A stretch of 24,384 nucleotides of DNA from Bacteroidota bacterium (GTDB lineage Bacteria > Bacteroidota > Bacteroidia > Cytophagales > Cyclobacteriaceae). The notes beneath the pieces are model-generated. The model saw nothing but the letters and a program-made list of their open reading frames with translations, was not told the DNA's origin and searched no databases. Shown here one piece after another: positions 15,772 through 23,784 of the stretch (its first letter is position 1; the number at the start of each line of letters is the position of its first letter). The position numbers and the translations under genes were made by a program. The stretch covers positions 1 through 24,384 of the forward strand of contig JAHEMS010000003.1 in the NCBI GenBank assembly GCA_024643595.1, given 5' to 3'.

Positions 15772-16491
15772 ATGACTATCAATTTTTCTAAGCGTTCTGA
15801 CGCCAGTGAAGTCATGGATGACCTTGCTTGTCATGGTGATGTCGTAAATCAAACCTTAAAAGAATTAGATTTCATTAATCATTGGTTAGGCGGAAATCTC
15901 GTAACCATTCAGGCGCTGCAACAGGGTTGGCAAGGTATCGATAATGAAACGGTTATCACCATTGCCGACTTGGGTTGCGGCAGCGGAGAAATGCTTCGTC
16001 ATATTTCTAGCTTAGCCGAAAAAGAAAACAAAAAAGTAAGGCTGGTCGGTTTTGATGCAAACCCACATATTATTGAATACGCCCGAAACCACACCCATGA
16101 TTTTGCTAATGTTTCGTTTGAAACATCGAATGTGTTTTCTGGTGAGTTTCAAGATCGGAAATTTGATATCGTATTAGCAACCCTCTTCATGCATCACTTC
16201 AGAGAAAGTGAATTAGTAACGCTATTTAAATCGCTAAAAAAGCAAACCCGATCAGTCATCATCATCAATGATCTACACCGTCATCCGATAGCCTATTTTT
16301 CCATCAAGTGGTTGACGCTATTGTTTTCTAAATCTTCCATGGTAAAGTTTGATGCGCCATTATCTGTTTTGCGTGCGTTCAGTAAAGAAGAACTGAAGAG
16401 TGTAATGAAAAAAGCTGGGATTAATGATTATCAAATTAAGTGGAAATGGGCTTTTCGGTGGCAATTAGTTATTAAGCATCAAGACAATTAA
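15772..16491 (+). CDS. Class I SAM-dependent methyltransferase, type III PKS partner
   Basis: A 239-aa Rossmann-fold methyltransferase. SAM motif I is IADLGCGSGEML (about 63-74), motif II acidic residue VGFDANPHI (about 92-100), and motif IV ILATLFMHHF (about 135-144). The N-terminal segment SEVMDDLACHGDVVNQTLKE followed by LDFINHWLGGN resembles the lead of methyltransferases that sit directly after bacterial type III PKS genes (from memory: ELMD...L..L..IN..LGG). It follows the PKS stop by two bases and is almost certainly co-translated with it. Likely role: O- or C-methylation of the polyketide ring, like SrsB of Streptomyces griseus. The exact position methylated is unknown. Confidence 0.92.
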   Translation: MTINFSKRSDASEVMDDLACHGDVVNQTLKELDFINHWLGGNLVTIQALQQGWQGIDNETVITIADLGCGSGEMLRHISSLAEKENKKVRLVGFDANPHIIEYARNHTHDFANVSFETSNVFSGEFQDRKFDIVLATLFMHHFRESELVTLFKSLKKQTRSVIIINDLHRHPIAYFSIKWLTLLFSKSSMVKFDAPLSVLRAFSKEELKSVMKKAGINDYQIKWKWAFRWQLVIKHQDN

Positions 16492-16515
16492 CTCTGGCAC
16501 AATTTTTACTAATTT

Positions 16516-16523
16516 TAGTTTTG
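16516..16523 (+). promoter_or_regulatory. Bacteroidota -7 element (TAGTTTTG) of the LPP20-like gene
   Basis: Exact match to TAnnTTTG, 20 bases before the ATG at 16544, implying a transcription start near 16530 and a leader of about 14 bases. It separates this gene from the PKS-methyltransferase operon. A -33 TTTG was not found at the ideal distance. Confidence 0.4.
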
Positions 16524-16543
16524 AATAAACAACCTCACTTGTT

Positions 16544-17095
16544 ATGAAGACAAATCTGATTTCTTTCATCATTATGCTGGTACTCACGTCTTGTGGCTCA
16601 AGTCCTTTTGGGCAGAAGGTGAAAGAACCTTTTCGTGGCAATGCCTACGAGTCCAATAACCGATTTTTCCGCGGCACCGGCAAAGGGGAAAGTTCTCAGG
16701 ATAATATAGCCAGGGGAAAAGCCGATCTCGATGCCAAAGCACAACTTGCCGGACAAGTGAACACTACCATGAAACAAGTCGCTGATCAGTATTTGGGACA
16801 AACTGAAAATGAGCGTGCTGCCGATGTGGCTGATAAATTTCAAAGCCTGGTGCGTCAAACAATGAACACAGACATTGCTGATTTACGTAAAATTGGTGAG
16901 CAAAAGTATTTTAATAAAAAAGAAAATAAGTACACTGTCTTTATGGCCTACGAAATCAAGAAGAACGCCATGTTTCGATTTATGAAAAAGCAAGCCAGGG
17001 TAGATAAAACAATTGATGAGCGTCAAATGCAAGTCATTGATAAAATTTTGGACGAGCAGATAAAGAAAGCGGAGGAAGAGGATAATGAAAATTAA
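16544..17095 (+). CDS. LPP20-like lipoprotein
   Basis: A 183-aa lipoprotein with a short signal and lipobox LTSC (Cys17). The mature domain begins with a FRGTGKGESSQDNIARGKADLDAKAQLA-type pattern (residues 42-69): an FxGxG strand, then a long helix with alternating Ala, Lys and Asp, typical of the LPP20/LPP-like fold. A strand pair YFNKKENKYTVFMAYEI follows, then a charged C-terminal helix rich in Lys and Glu. Family members are outer-membrane lipoproteins of unknown role. It has its own -7 promoter element. The TAA stop overlaps the stop of the opposing prfA gene: the palindrome TTAA at 17092-17095 serves both strands. Confidence 0.82.
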   Translation: MKTNLISFIIMLVLTSCGSSPFGQKVKEPFRGNAYESNNRFFRGTGKGESSQDNIARGKADLDAKAQLAGQVNTTMKQVADQYLGQTENERAADVADKFQSLVRQTMNTDIADLRKIGEQKYFNKKENKYTVFMAYEIKKNAMFRFMKKQARVDKTIDERQMQVIDKILDEQIKKAEEEDNEN

Positions 17096-18162
17096 TTGGT
17101 GCTATTTGCCATCTTCTCAGCGGTTTCAGCGATCTTCAACTGATTAATAAATTCGTCTACCTCTCCGTTCATTACCGCGGGGAGGTTGTGTTGTGTATAG
17201 CCAATCCGGTGATCTGTAACGCGACTTTGGGGATAATTATAGGTTCGAATTTTTTCCGAGCGATCACCACTGCGTACTTGTGATCTGCGTGATGCGCCCA
17301 CTTCGGCATTCTGTTTTTCCACTTCCATTTCATACAATTTGGTGCGTAGCATCTGCATAGCGCGAGCCCGGTTGCCGTGTTGAGAACGCTCAACCTGGCA
17401 AGTAATTACGATACCGGTTGGCTTGTGGGTTAGCTGCACCTTAGTCTCAACTTTATTCACATTCTGCCCTCCGGCACCACTTGAACGTGCGGTTTGAACC
17501 TCAATATCAGCTGGATTGATCTCCACATCCACTTCTTCGGCTTCGGGCAACACGACCACTGAAGCCGCTGAAGTATGCACGCGTCCTTGCGTTTCTGTAT
17601 CGGGGACACGTTGCACACGGTGAACGCCTGATTCATATTTGAAAATTCCGAAAGCACCTTCACCTTCAATGCTGCTGATGACTTCTTTATATCCACCGGC
17701 AGTTCCTTCTGTGATGTCCAGCACTGACATTTTAAAACCTCTTCGCTCGCAGAAGCGTTGATACATGCGCCACAAGTCTCCAGCAAAAATCGCGGCTTCG
17801 TCACCACCGGTCCCTGCCCTAATTTCAAGGATACAATTTTTAAAATCGTTTGGATCTTTAGGCATCAGCAACTCTTTGATGTCTGCTTCCAACAATTCCG
17901 ACTTAGGTTCCAACTCTTCGAGTTCCATTTTTGCTAACTCGCGCATCTCCGGATCTTTTTCCTTTTGTAAAAGTTCTTTTGCGTGTCGTATACTATCCAA
18001 GGTGACCTGATAGAGGTCATATTTCATCACGACCTTCTCAAGATCACGGTATTCCTTACTTAACTGCTGGAATTTCTTCTGGTCTTTTACGGTTTCGGGT
18101 TGCGATAGAAGTTGGCCTACCTCCTCAAAACGATTCTTAATATCTATTAGCTTTTCAATCAT
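17092..18162 (-). CDS. prfA: Peptide chain release factor 1
   Basis: A 356-aa class I release factor that reads UAA and UAG in the ribosomal A site and triggers peptidyl-tRNA hydrolysis. The GGQ motif is at 231-233 in SSGAGGQNVNKVET (228-240), and the Gln is the methylated residue in the family. The codon-recognition PxT motif is PDT (187-189) in VPDTETQGRVHTSA. The N-terminal coiled-coil domain (1-100) and GTGGDEAAIFAGDLWRMY (117-134) are typical. Length is normal for RF1, not RF2: there is no RF2 SPF motif and no programmed frameshift. A promoter with an exact TAnnTTTG lies upstream. It is single-gene, and its stop overlaps the stop of the LPP20-like gene. Confidence 0.97.
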   Translation of the reverse strand: MIEKLIDIKNRFEEVGQLLSQPETVKDQKKFQQLSKEYRDLEKVVMKYDLYQVTLDSIRHAKELLQKEKDPEMRELAKMELEELEPKSELLEADIKELLMPKDPNDFKNCILEIRAGTGGDEAAIFAGDLWRMYQRFCERRGFKMSVLDITEGTAGGYKEVISSIEGEGAFGIFKYESGVHRVQRVPDTETQGRVHTSAASVVVLPEAEEVDVEINPADIEVQTARSSGAGGQNVNKVETKVQLTHKPTGIVITCQVERSQHGNRARAMQMLRTKLYEMEVEKQNAEVGASRRSQVRSGDRSEKIRTYNYPQSRVTDHRIGYTQHNLPAVMNGEVDEFINQLKIAETAEKMANSTN

Positions 18163-18181
18163 AAATTCAAAAACAAGGCTG

Positions 18182-18215
18182 CAAAGTTAACAAATTAGTG
18201 GTCTGAGTTAACCAA
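18182..18215 (-). promoter_or_regulatory. Bacteroidota-type promoter of prfA
   Basis: On the minus strand TAACTTTG (18189 to 18182) fits TAnnTTTG exactly, with TTG (18215 to 18213) as a -33 candidate 23 bases upstream. A start of transcription near 18175 would leave a leader of about 13 bases before the prfA ATG. Confidence 0.45.
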
Positions 18216-18232
18216 GACTTTTTACCTTCGCA

Positions 18233-18240
18233 TAGTTCTA
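18233..18240 (+). promoter_or_regulatory. Near-consensus -7 element (TACCTTCG) of the lipoprotein-oxoprolinase operon
   Basis: TACCTTCG matches TAnnTTTG at seven of eight positions and is followed by C. It lies 7 bases before the ATG at 18248, so the leader would be nearly absent. A similar TTCGC variant (TAATTTCG, 23299-23306) precedes the YqeY gene. Confidence 0.3.
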
Positions 18241-18247
18241 TTATCTC

Positions 18248-18724
18248 ATGAAATACTCCTCGTTGTTATTGGTTTTGTTACTGATTTCCTGTACGGGCTC
18301 TCTTAGCGATGAGCAACGAAGGAGGATAAAGGAAAGCATGGAACAGGGGGAGATAAAAAAGGTCTCGGAAGCCCAAATTATTGAGGCTGCTTTTATTTAC
18401 TGCCGTAATGTGGCTTCAATTTTGGACATGCAGGATAAAACTTTAACGAATAGTAATTTACAGGATTCCTTATCTCATGCTCTTCAGGTTGAAATAATTT
18501 CTTTGCAGCCTGACAATAAAAGTTTGCGAAAGGTGGAACGGCAGTTAATGGAAGCCTACATAGATAGTAATGGACTCAATGACAACATTCAAAGAATGGG
18601 GCCAGATTCAATTCTTTATACAAAACCCATTCTTCACGAAATGCCTGACGGCACACGCGAATTTATCAAGGCCCTTGGCATTCGGATGACCCGCAAACAA
18701 ATTGTGCTTTCGATTAAGGAGTGA
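18248..18724 (+). CDS. Lipoprotein of unknown function, coupled to oxoprolinase gene
   Basis: A 158-aa lipoprotein: Lys2, hydrophobic stretch 4-14 and lipobox LISC (Cys15). The mature part is mostly helical and charged (DEQRRRIKESMEQGEIKKVS, 21-40), with a single internal Cys in IYCRN (50-54), and ends in a mixed segment with MPDGTREFIKALGIRMTRKQ (131-150). I do not recognise a defined domain. The IYCRN Cys followed by a helix and a C-terminal beta part is slightly reminiscent of periplasmic sensor-like DUF3365 domains, but there is no CxxCH haem site. Its TGA overlaps the ATG of the following gene by one base (TGATG), so the two are translated together. What a lipoprotein has to do with an oxoprolinase is unclear. 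Confidence 0.75.
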   Translation: MKYSSLLLVLLLISCTGSLSDEQRRRIKESMEQGEIKKVSEAQIIEAAFIYCRNVASILDMQDKTLTNSNLQDSLSHALQVEIISLQPDNKSLRKVERQLMEAYIDSNGLNDNIQRMGPDSILYTKPILHEMPDGTREFIKALGIRMTRKQIVLSIKE

Positions 18725-21700
18725 TGGATACAAAACCCTGGAAAATTTGGGTCGATACAGGCGGTACCTTTACGGATTGCATAGCTTACTCTCCACGAGG
18801 AATAGTTAAACGCTTGAAAATCCTCAGCAGTGGAGTATTGAAAGGAAAAGTGATTGAACAGGTAAATTCTAACGCTTTTTTGGTTCAAATCAGTTGGCCA
18901 ACGCAAGTAAATATCTTTAACGGATTTGTGGTCACTTTTTCGCGAAATCCAAAAGTAAAATTTAGAATAGTATCAACAGAAATTGAAAAATCAATAATTC
19001 ATTTACAGAAGTTCTCGCACTCCAATATTAAGAAAGGAGACGTATTTGAAATCTCTTCACTGGAAGAAGTTCCAGTATTTGCTGCCAGATTGATTACTGA
19101 GACAAGGCTTGATCAGAAGTTTCCTCTAATCGAAATGAAGCTTGGTTCGACTCGTGGTACTAACGCGTTGTTGGAAAGAAAAGGAGCAAAGGTTGTTTTT
19201 CTGGTCACCAAGGGATTTAAAGATTTACTTTTGATCGGCTCACAACAGCGCCCGGATTTGTTTGCTTTGCAAATCAAGAGAGGAATTCCGTTATATGATT
19301 CAGTTATTGAAGTAGATGAACGAATTGAATCAAATGGAGCGGTGCTTATACCGCTTGCCGATAAGTCAATCCGACAGATTATATCTTCAGTTACGAAGTC
19401 GGGTGCTGAATCCGTGGCAATTGCGTTACTTAATAGTTATAAAAATTCAGTACATGAAGGTATCCTCAAAAAGGCACTCCTTAAAAATGGATATAAATAT
19501 GTTTCGGATTCAAATTCACTATCCGGGCAAATAAAAATTTTGCAACGTGCTGAAACAACAGTAGCTAATGCCTATCTGGAACCGATCATTCATAATTATA
19601 TTCAGGGCATTCAACATGGCTTGCATGATGTTCAGCTAAAAATCATGACCAGCGCAGGCGGATTAGTCCATGCAAAGAATTTTTGCCCCAAGGATAGTTT
19701 ATTGAGTGGCCCAGCCGGAGGAGTGGTGGGGGCAGCAGTTTCTGCAAAGCAATCTGGCATCAAACAACTCATTTCGTTTGATATGGGCGGTACCAGTACA
19801 GATGTTTCACTTTATGACAAACATTATTCGTATCGATATGAATCGAGGGTTGGAGAAATAAAAATCTTATCACCATCATTGGCTATTGAAACCATTGCTG
19901 CAGGAGGTGGTTCTGTATGTGATTTTGATGGTCATCGATTAACGGTTGGACCACATAGTGCCGGAGCAGCACCCGGTCCAGCTTGTTATGGAAGCGGGGG
20001 ACCGCTTACAATCACTGATGTAAATCTTTTACTTGGTCATGCCGATGCTGACTTTTTCTCCATTCCCCTTTATCGTGACCGGTCGGAAAAGGCCTTAGAA
20101 AAACTATTACAAAAAATCCAACAAGCATCTGGCAGGAATCCTAAGGCAGAAAGTATATTGGAATCGCTACTCTTAATTGCCAATGAAAAAATGGCGGAAG
20201 CGATTAAGAAAGTTTCAGTGCAGCAAGGGCATGATCCTGCTAATTATACCCTTCTGAGTTTTGGAGGAGCTGGCGGACAACATGCCTGTTCGTTGGCTGA
20301 AATATTGGACATGAAGCAAATACTCATACCGTATGATGCTGGTTTGTTAAGTGCCTATGGAATTGGTAAAGCGCGTATTGAACGATTCGAAGAGAAGCAG
20401 ATGCTTCAACTTTTTTCTCAGGAGGCAGCAAACTTATCCAAGACATTTTTAAAGTTGGCAAAAAATGGGGTGAAGGAATTTGTGAAGGATGGTTTTACGG
20501 AACAACAGATCATCATCGATAAGCAATTGTTGTTCCTGAGGTTTAAAGGACAGGAAAGCAGTATTGAAATTGATTATGCCAAGGGCATATCACCCCTTAA
20601 AGAGTTTCAAAAAAAGTACAGGGCTATCTACGGCCATTGGCTTCGTGATCGTGAAATAGAAATTGAGTCCATTCGCACAGTCCTTAGCGTTAAGGATGAC
20701 CCCACTATCAAAAAGAGAATCAGGGGAAAATCATATCGGCCAATGCCGGTAAAGCAATCCAAAATATATTTTAATGGAGCGTGGAATAAGACGGGTGTGT
20801 ATAAGTGGGAACAATTGAGCGCTGGCGCAGTTATTGAGGGTCCAGCTTTGGTGGTGAGTCATAATTCAACTACCGTCGTGAATAATCAATGGGAATTTAA
20901 GCTTGATGTGAACAACAATGCCGTTCTTCATAGAAATAAGAAGCATGAGTCAAGGAAAACCAAGCAACATTATGAAGCAGCGTTAGAATTATTCAGCAAC
21001 CGGTTTACGGCCGTAGCGCAGGAGATGGGGGCATTGTTGCAGAGGACATCTTTTTCGGTAAATGTTAAGGAGCGGCTTGATTTTTCATGCGCGATGATGG
21101 ATGCCAAGGGATATCTGGTTGTAAACGCCCCTCACATTCCTGTTCATCTGGGCAGCATGGGTATGTGTGTTCGAGAAGTGAAAAAAGTATTACCGATGAA
21201 AGCGGGTGATGTGGTTATTACCAACCATCCCGCTTTTGGAGGCTCGCACCTTCCAGACGTCACGTTGATAAAACCAGTCTTCTTCAAAAAGAAATTGGTA
21301 GGCTATGTAGCTAACCGAGCGCATCATGCTGAGATTGGAGGTAAGAGGCCTGGTTCGATGCCTGCTGATGCGGTTACCCTTGAAGAGGAAGGAGTTATCA
21401 TTCCGCCTACCTATCTTGTAAAACGAGGGAAGATCCAATGGAGGACTATTCGTAAAATATTTAGTTCGTCACGTTACCCCACCCGTCTTCCTGAAGAGAA
21501 TCTGGCAGATTTAAACGGAGCTTTGGCTACGGTAAATCTTGGAGAGATTAAACTTAAACAACTTTGTAAAAAGTATGGTCAGGGGCACGTGCGGGCATAC
21601 ATGAAAGAGTTGCGTGATTATGCGGCAACCCTTCTGTCCTGGAAGATCAACGATTCGAACATAAAAACATTTATCGCTGAGGAGCGATTGGATGATGGCT

Positions 21701-22497
21701 CTTTGTTGAAAGTAAAAATCTCCTTGAAACGAAAGAATTTGGTTGTTAATTTTTCAGGATCGGCTGCAATTCATCCAGGTAATCTTAATGCCACCAAAGC
21801 GATTGTGCAAAGCGTTGTATTATACGTATTGCGATTGTGGGTGGGCAAACCCATTGCTATGAATGAAGGGTTAATGCAACCCGTACAAATTATTTTGCCA
21901 ACAGGATTGCTCAACCCAGATTTCTTGCTGGAAAAATTACCAGCGGTGGTTGGAGGGAATACAGAAGTGAGTCAGCGGTTAACGGATACACTATTGAAAG
22001 CATTTGGCTTGGTCGCTTGCAGCCAGGGGACGATGAACAATTTTCTGTTTGGTAATGATCGATTTGGTTTTTATGAAACCATTTGTGGGGGCACTGGAGC
22101 CGGGCCAGGGTTCCACGGTGCTAGTGGCGTACACTCACACATGACCAATACACGAATTACTGATCCTGAAATTCTGGAGCTTCGTTATCCAGTACGGTTG
22201 GAAAAATTTGAGATTAGAAAAAGATCTGGAGGGAAGGGTAAATGGAATGGAGGTGATGGAGTGGTGCGTGAGATGACGTTCAAAGAAAAAGTAGAAGTTA
22301 ATATTCTTTCTCAGCATCGAATTGAACAACCATACGGGTTGAAAGGCGGACAACCCGGGAAATGTGGCAAACAAAAACTCATAACCACCCAACATCAGGT
22401 AAAAGTTCTAAAAGGAATGCAAAGTGTACTGGTGAATGTTGGAGACCGCGTGCAGATTCAAACCCCAGGGGGTGGTGGTTATGGCACGCCTTCATAG
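18724..22497 (+). CDS. 5-oxoprolinase / hydantoinase HyuA-HyuB fusion
   Basis: A 1257-aa single chain with both halves of the ATP-dependent hydantoinase/oxoprolinase family. HyuA-like part (about 1-735): GGTFTD phosphate loop (13-18), STRGTNALLERKG (142-154), FDMGGTSTDVSL (352-363), GAAPGPACYG (414-423) and FGGAGGQHACS (513-523). HyuB-like part (about 748-1257): FTAVAQEMGALLQRTSFS (761-778), HIPVHLGSMG (804-813), NHPAFGGSHLPDVTL (834-848), RAHHAEIGG (865-873) and the glycine-rich end TPGGGGYGTPS. Known fused members hydrolyse 5-oxoproline to glutamate with ATP in the cytosol. About 125 residues separate the first two motifs, longer than I expect for OPLAH, so the substrate is less certain. 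I start at the ATG at 18724, which overlaps the upstream TGA; a GTG at 18721 would add one codon. Confidence 0.92.
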   Translation: MDTKPWKIWVDTGGTFTDCIAYSPRGIVKRLKILSSGVLKGKVIEQVNSNAFLVQISWPTQVNIFNGFVVTFSRNPKVKFRIVSTEIEKSIIHLQKFSHSNIKKGDVFEISSLEEVPVFAARLITETRLDQKFPLIEMKLGSTRGTNALLERKGAKVVFLVTKGFKDLLLIGSQQRPDLFALQIKRGIPLYDSVIEVDERIESNGAVLIPLADKSIRQIISSVTKSGAESVAIALLNSYKNSVHEGILKKALLKNGYKYVSDSNSLSGQIKILQRAETTVANAYLEPIIHNYIQGIQHGLHDVQLKIMTSAGGLVHAKNFCPKDSLLSGPAGGVVGAAVSAKQSGIKQLISFDMGGTSTDVSLYDKHYSYRYESRVGEIKILSPSLAIETIAAGGGSVCDFDGHRLTVGPHSAGAAPGPACYGSGGPLTITDVNLLLGHADADFFSIPLYRDRSEKALEKLLQKIQQASGRNPKAESILESLLLIANEKMAEAIKKVSVQQGHDPANYTLLSFGGAGGQHACSLAEILDMKQILIPYDAGLLSAYGIGKARIERFEEKQMLQLFSQEAANLSKTFLKLAKNGVKEFVKDGFTEQQIIIDKQLLFLRFKGQESSIEIDYAKGISPLKEFQKKYRAIYGHWLRDREIEIESIRTVLSVKDDPTIKKRIRGKSYRPMPVKQSKIYFNGAWNKTGVYKWEQLSAGAVIEGPALVVSHNSTTVVNNQWEFKLDVNNNAVLHRNKKHESRKTKQHYEAALELFSNRFTAVAQEMGALLQRTSFSVNVKERLDFSCAMMDAKGYLVVNAPHIPVHLGSMGMCVREVKKVLPMKAGDVVITNHPAFGGSHLPDVTLIKPVFFKKKLVGYVANRAHHAEIGGKRPGSMPADAVTLEEEGVIIPPTYLVKRGKIQWRTIRKIFSSSRYPTRLPEENLADLNGALATVNLGEIKLKQLCKKYGQGHVRAYMKELRDYAATLLSWKINDSNIKTFIAEERLDDGSLLKVKISLKRKNLVVNFSGSAAIHPGNLNATKAIVQSVVLYVLRLWVGKPIAMNEGLMQPVQIILPTGLLNPDFLLEKLPAVVGGNTEVSQRLTDTLLKAFGLVACSQGTMNNFLFGNDRFGFYETICGGTGAGPGFHGASGVHSHMTNTRITDPEILELRYPVRLEKFEIRKRSGGKGKWNGGDGVVREMTFKEKVEVNILSQHRIEQPYGLKGGQPGKCGKQKLITTQHQVKVLKGMQSVLVNVGDRVQIQTPGGGGYGTPS

Positions 22498-22501
22498 GGC
22501 T

Positions 22502-23215
22502 TCACTTTAATTGTCTTAAGTACAGTTGAATGGTGTTTTCAAGGCCCAAATATAAAGCATCGCAAATCAGCGCATGCCCTATGGAGACTTCGTCAAGGTG
22601 AGGAATTGATTCTTTTAAAAAACGAAGATTGTTGAGGTCTAAATCGTGCCCTGCATTAATGCCGAGCCCTAATGAATGGGCAGTCATGGCGGCCTCTATA
22701 TATGGTTTAATAGCACTCACCCTATTTTGTTGATAATTCGATGCATAGGGTTCTGTATAAAATTCAATTCGGTCAGCTCCGATATTACTGGCTCCTTCCA
22801 CTATTCCATGAATAGGATCAACAAATATAGAAGTGCGTACTCCCCAAGACTTTATATTGGATATAATTTCCTTAAGAAGGTTCTCATTTTTCACCGTATC
22901 CCATCCGGCATTAGAAGTAATTGCATCCGGTTTATCAGGAACCAATGTGGCTTGGGTGGGTCTTGTTTCACGAATGAGTTTAAGATATCGCTCGTCTGGG
23001 TACCCTTCAATATTAAATTCAGTAGTAACTACTTTTTTAAGCTCAAGTACATCAGCATAGCGAATATGCCTTTCATCAGGTCGTGGGTGAACGGTAATTC
23101 CTTGCGCACCAAAACGTTCACAATCCATAGCAACTTTTACAACGTCAGGGTTGTTGCCTCCTCGTGCATTTCGTAACGTAGCTATCTTGTTGATATTTAC
23201 AGAAAGACGCGTCAT
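22502..23215 (-). CDS. pdxJ: Pyridoxine 5'-phosphate synthase
   Basis: A 237-aa cytosolic TIM barrel that condenses 1-deoxy-D-xylulose 5-phosphate with 3-amino-2-oxopropyl phosphate in vitamin B6 synthesis. Signatures are NINKIATLRNARGG (7-20), GITVHPRPDERHIRYADV (39-56), a FNIEGYP strand with the catalytic Glu near residue 69, VPDKPDAITSNAGWD (about 92-106) and GINAGHDLDLNNLRFL followed by VSIGHALICDAL near the C-terminus. The first motif has Asn-Lys where E. coli PdxJ has Asp-His; I believe this is the normal Bacteroidota form. Length is normal. Stop codons of pdxJ and the oxoprolinase gene are separated by only 4 bases. It is single-gene, divergent from the YqeY gene. Confidence 0.96.
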   Translation of the reverse strand: MTRLSVNINKIATLRNARGGNNPDVVKVAMDCERFGAQGITVHPRPDERHIRYADVLELKKVVTTEFNIEGYPDERYLKLIRETRPTQATLVPDKPDAITSNAGWDTVKNENLLKEIISNIKSWGVRTSIFVDPIHGIVEGASNIGADRIEFYTEPYASNYQQNRVSAIKPYIEAAMTAHSLGLGINAGHDLDLNNLRFLKESIPHLDEVSIGHALICDALYLGLENTIQLYLRQLK

Positions 23216-23298
23216 AAAAAATTAATACATTGATTCTCCATTATTTATCCATTTTTATTGCATTGAAAAGAACATTTTTATGTGTATAAAAGTAAAGT

Positions 23299-23306
23299 TA
23301 ATTTCG
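23299..23306 (+). promoter_or_regulatory. Near-consensus -7 element (TAATTTCG) of the YqeY-CvpA operon
   Basis: Seven of eight matches to TAnnTTTG, followed by C, 25 bases before the ATG at 23332. No convincing -33 partner. Weak call, supported mainly by its similarity to the element before the gene at 18248. Confidence 0.3.
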
Positions 23307-23331
23307 CTTCAAATTAATAAACGAATCTAAC

Positions 23332-23784
23332 ATGAGTTTAAAGCAGCAAATTGACAGCGATATTAAGGCGGCAATGTTAGCCAAGAATAAAGAGGAGCTA
23401 ATAGCACTTCGGTCAGTCAAGTCACTCATTTTACTGGCAGAGACCGAAAAAGGCGGCACAGGAGATATCAACCAGGAGGTTGAGAATAAATTATTAATGA
23501 AAGCAGTCAAGCAACGCAAAGAGTCAGCAGAGATTTTTCAAAAAGAAGGACGTGACGAACTGGCAAAAAAAGAATTATTCGAATTGGATGTAATCAGCCG
23601 CTATTTGCCAAAGCAACTTTCTGAGGAGGAGATCACATCGGAAGTAAAAAAGATTATTGAACAGGTTGGTGCTAAGGGAGCTCAAGACATGGGAAAGGTG
23701 ATGGGTAGCGCCACCAAGCAACTGGCAGGCAAAGCAGAAGGCAAAATGATTTCTGAGATTGTTAAAAAGATATTGGCATCTTGA
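23332..23784 (+). CDS. GatB/YqeY domain protein
   Basis: A 150-aa helical cytosolic protein of the YqeY family. It has the LKQQIDSDIKAAMLAKNKEELIALRSVKSLI opening in outline (residues 3-33), the KQRKESAEIFQKEGRDELA helix (about 55-73), ISRYLPKQLSEEEI (about 84-97), GAKGAQDMGKVMG (about 109-121) and an Ala/Gly/Lys-rich C-terminus. The domain resembles the tRNA-binding tail of GatB, but free-standing YqeY proteins have no proven reaction. Its TGA overlaps the TTG start of the next gene by 4 bases (TTGA), so translation is coupled. Confidence 0.93.
   Translation: MSLKQQIDSDIKAAMLAKNKEELIALRSVKSLILLAETEKGGTGDINQEVENKLLMKAVKQRKESAEIFQKEGRDELAKKELFELDVISRYLPKQLSEEEITSEVKKIIEQVGAKGAQDMGKVMGSATKQLAGKAEGKMISEIVKKILAS

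Noticed and set aside
17170..17830. RF2-type programmed frameshift or split in the release factor gene
   Set aside because: The frame is uninterrupted over 356 codons, the PxT motif marks RF1, and no in-frame stop is present.
22676..23176. 166-codon plus-strand frame opposite pdxJ
   Set aside because: pdxJ on the minus strand is unmistakable; the antisense translation is low-complexity Ser/Ile/Asn-rich.
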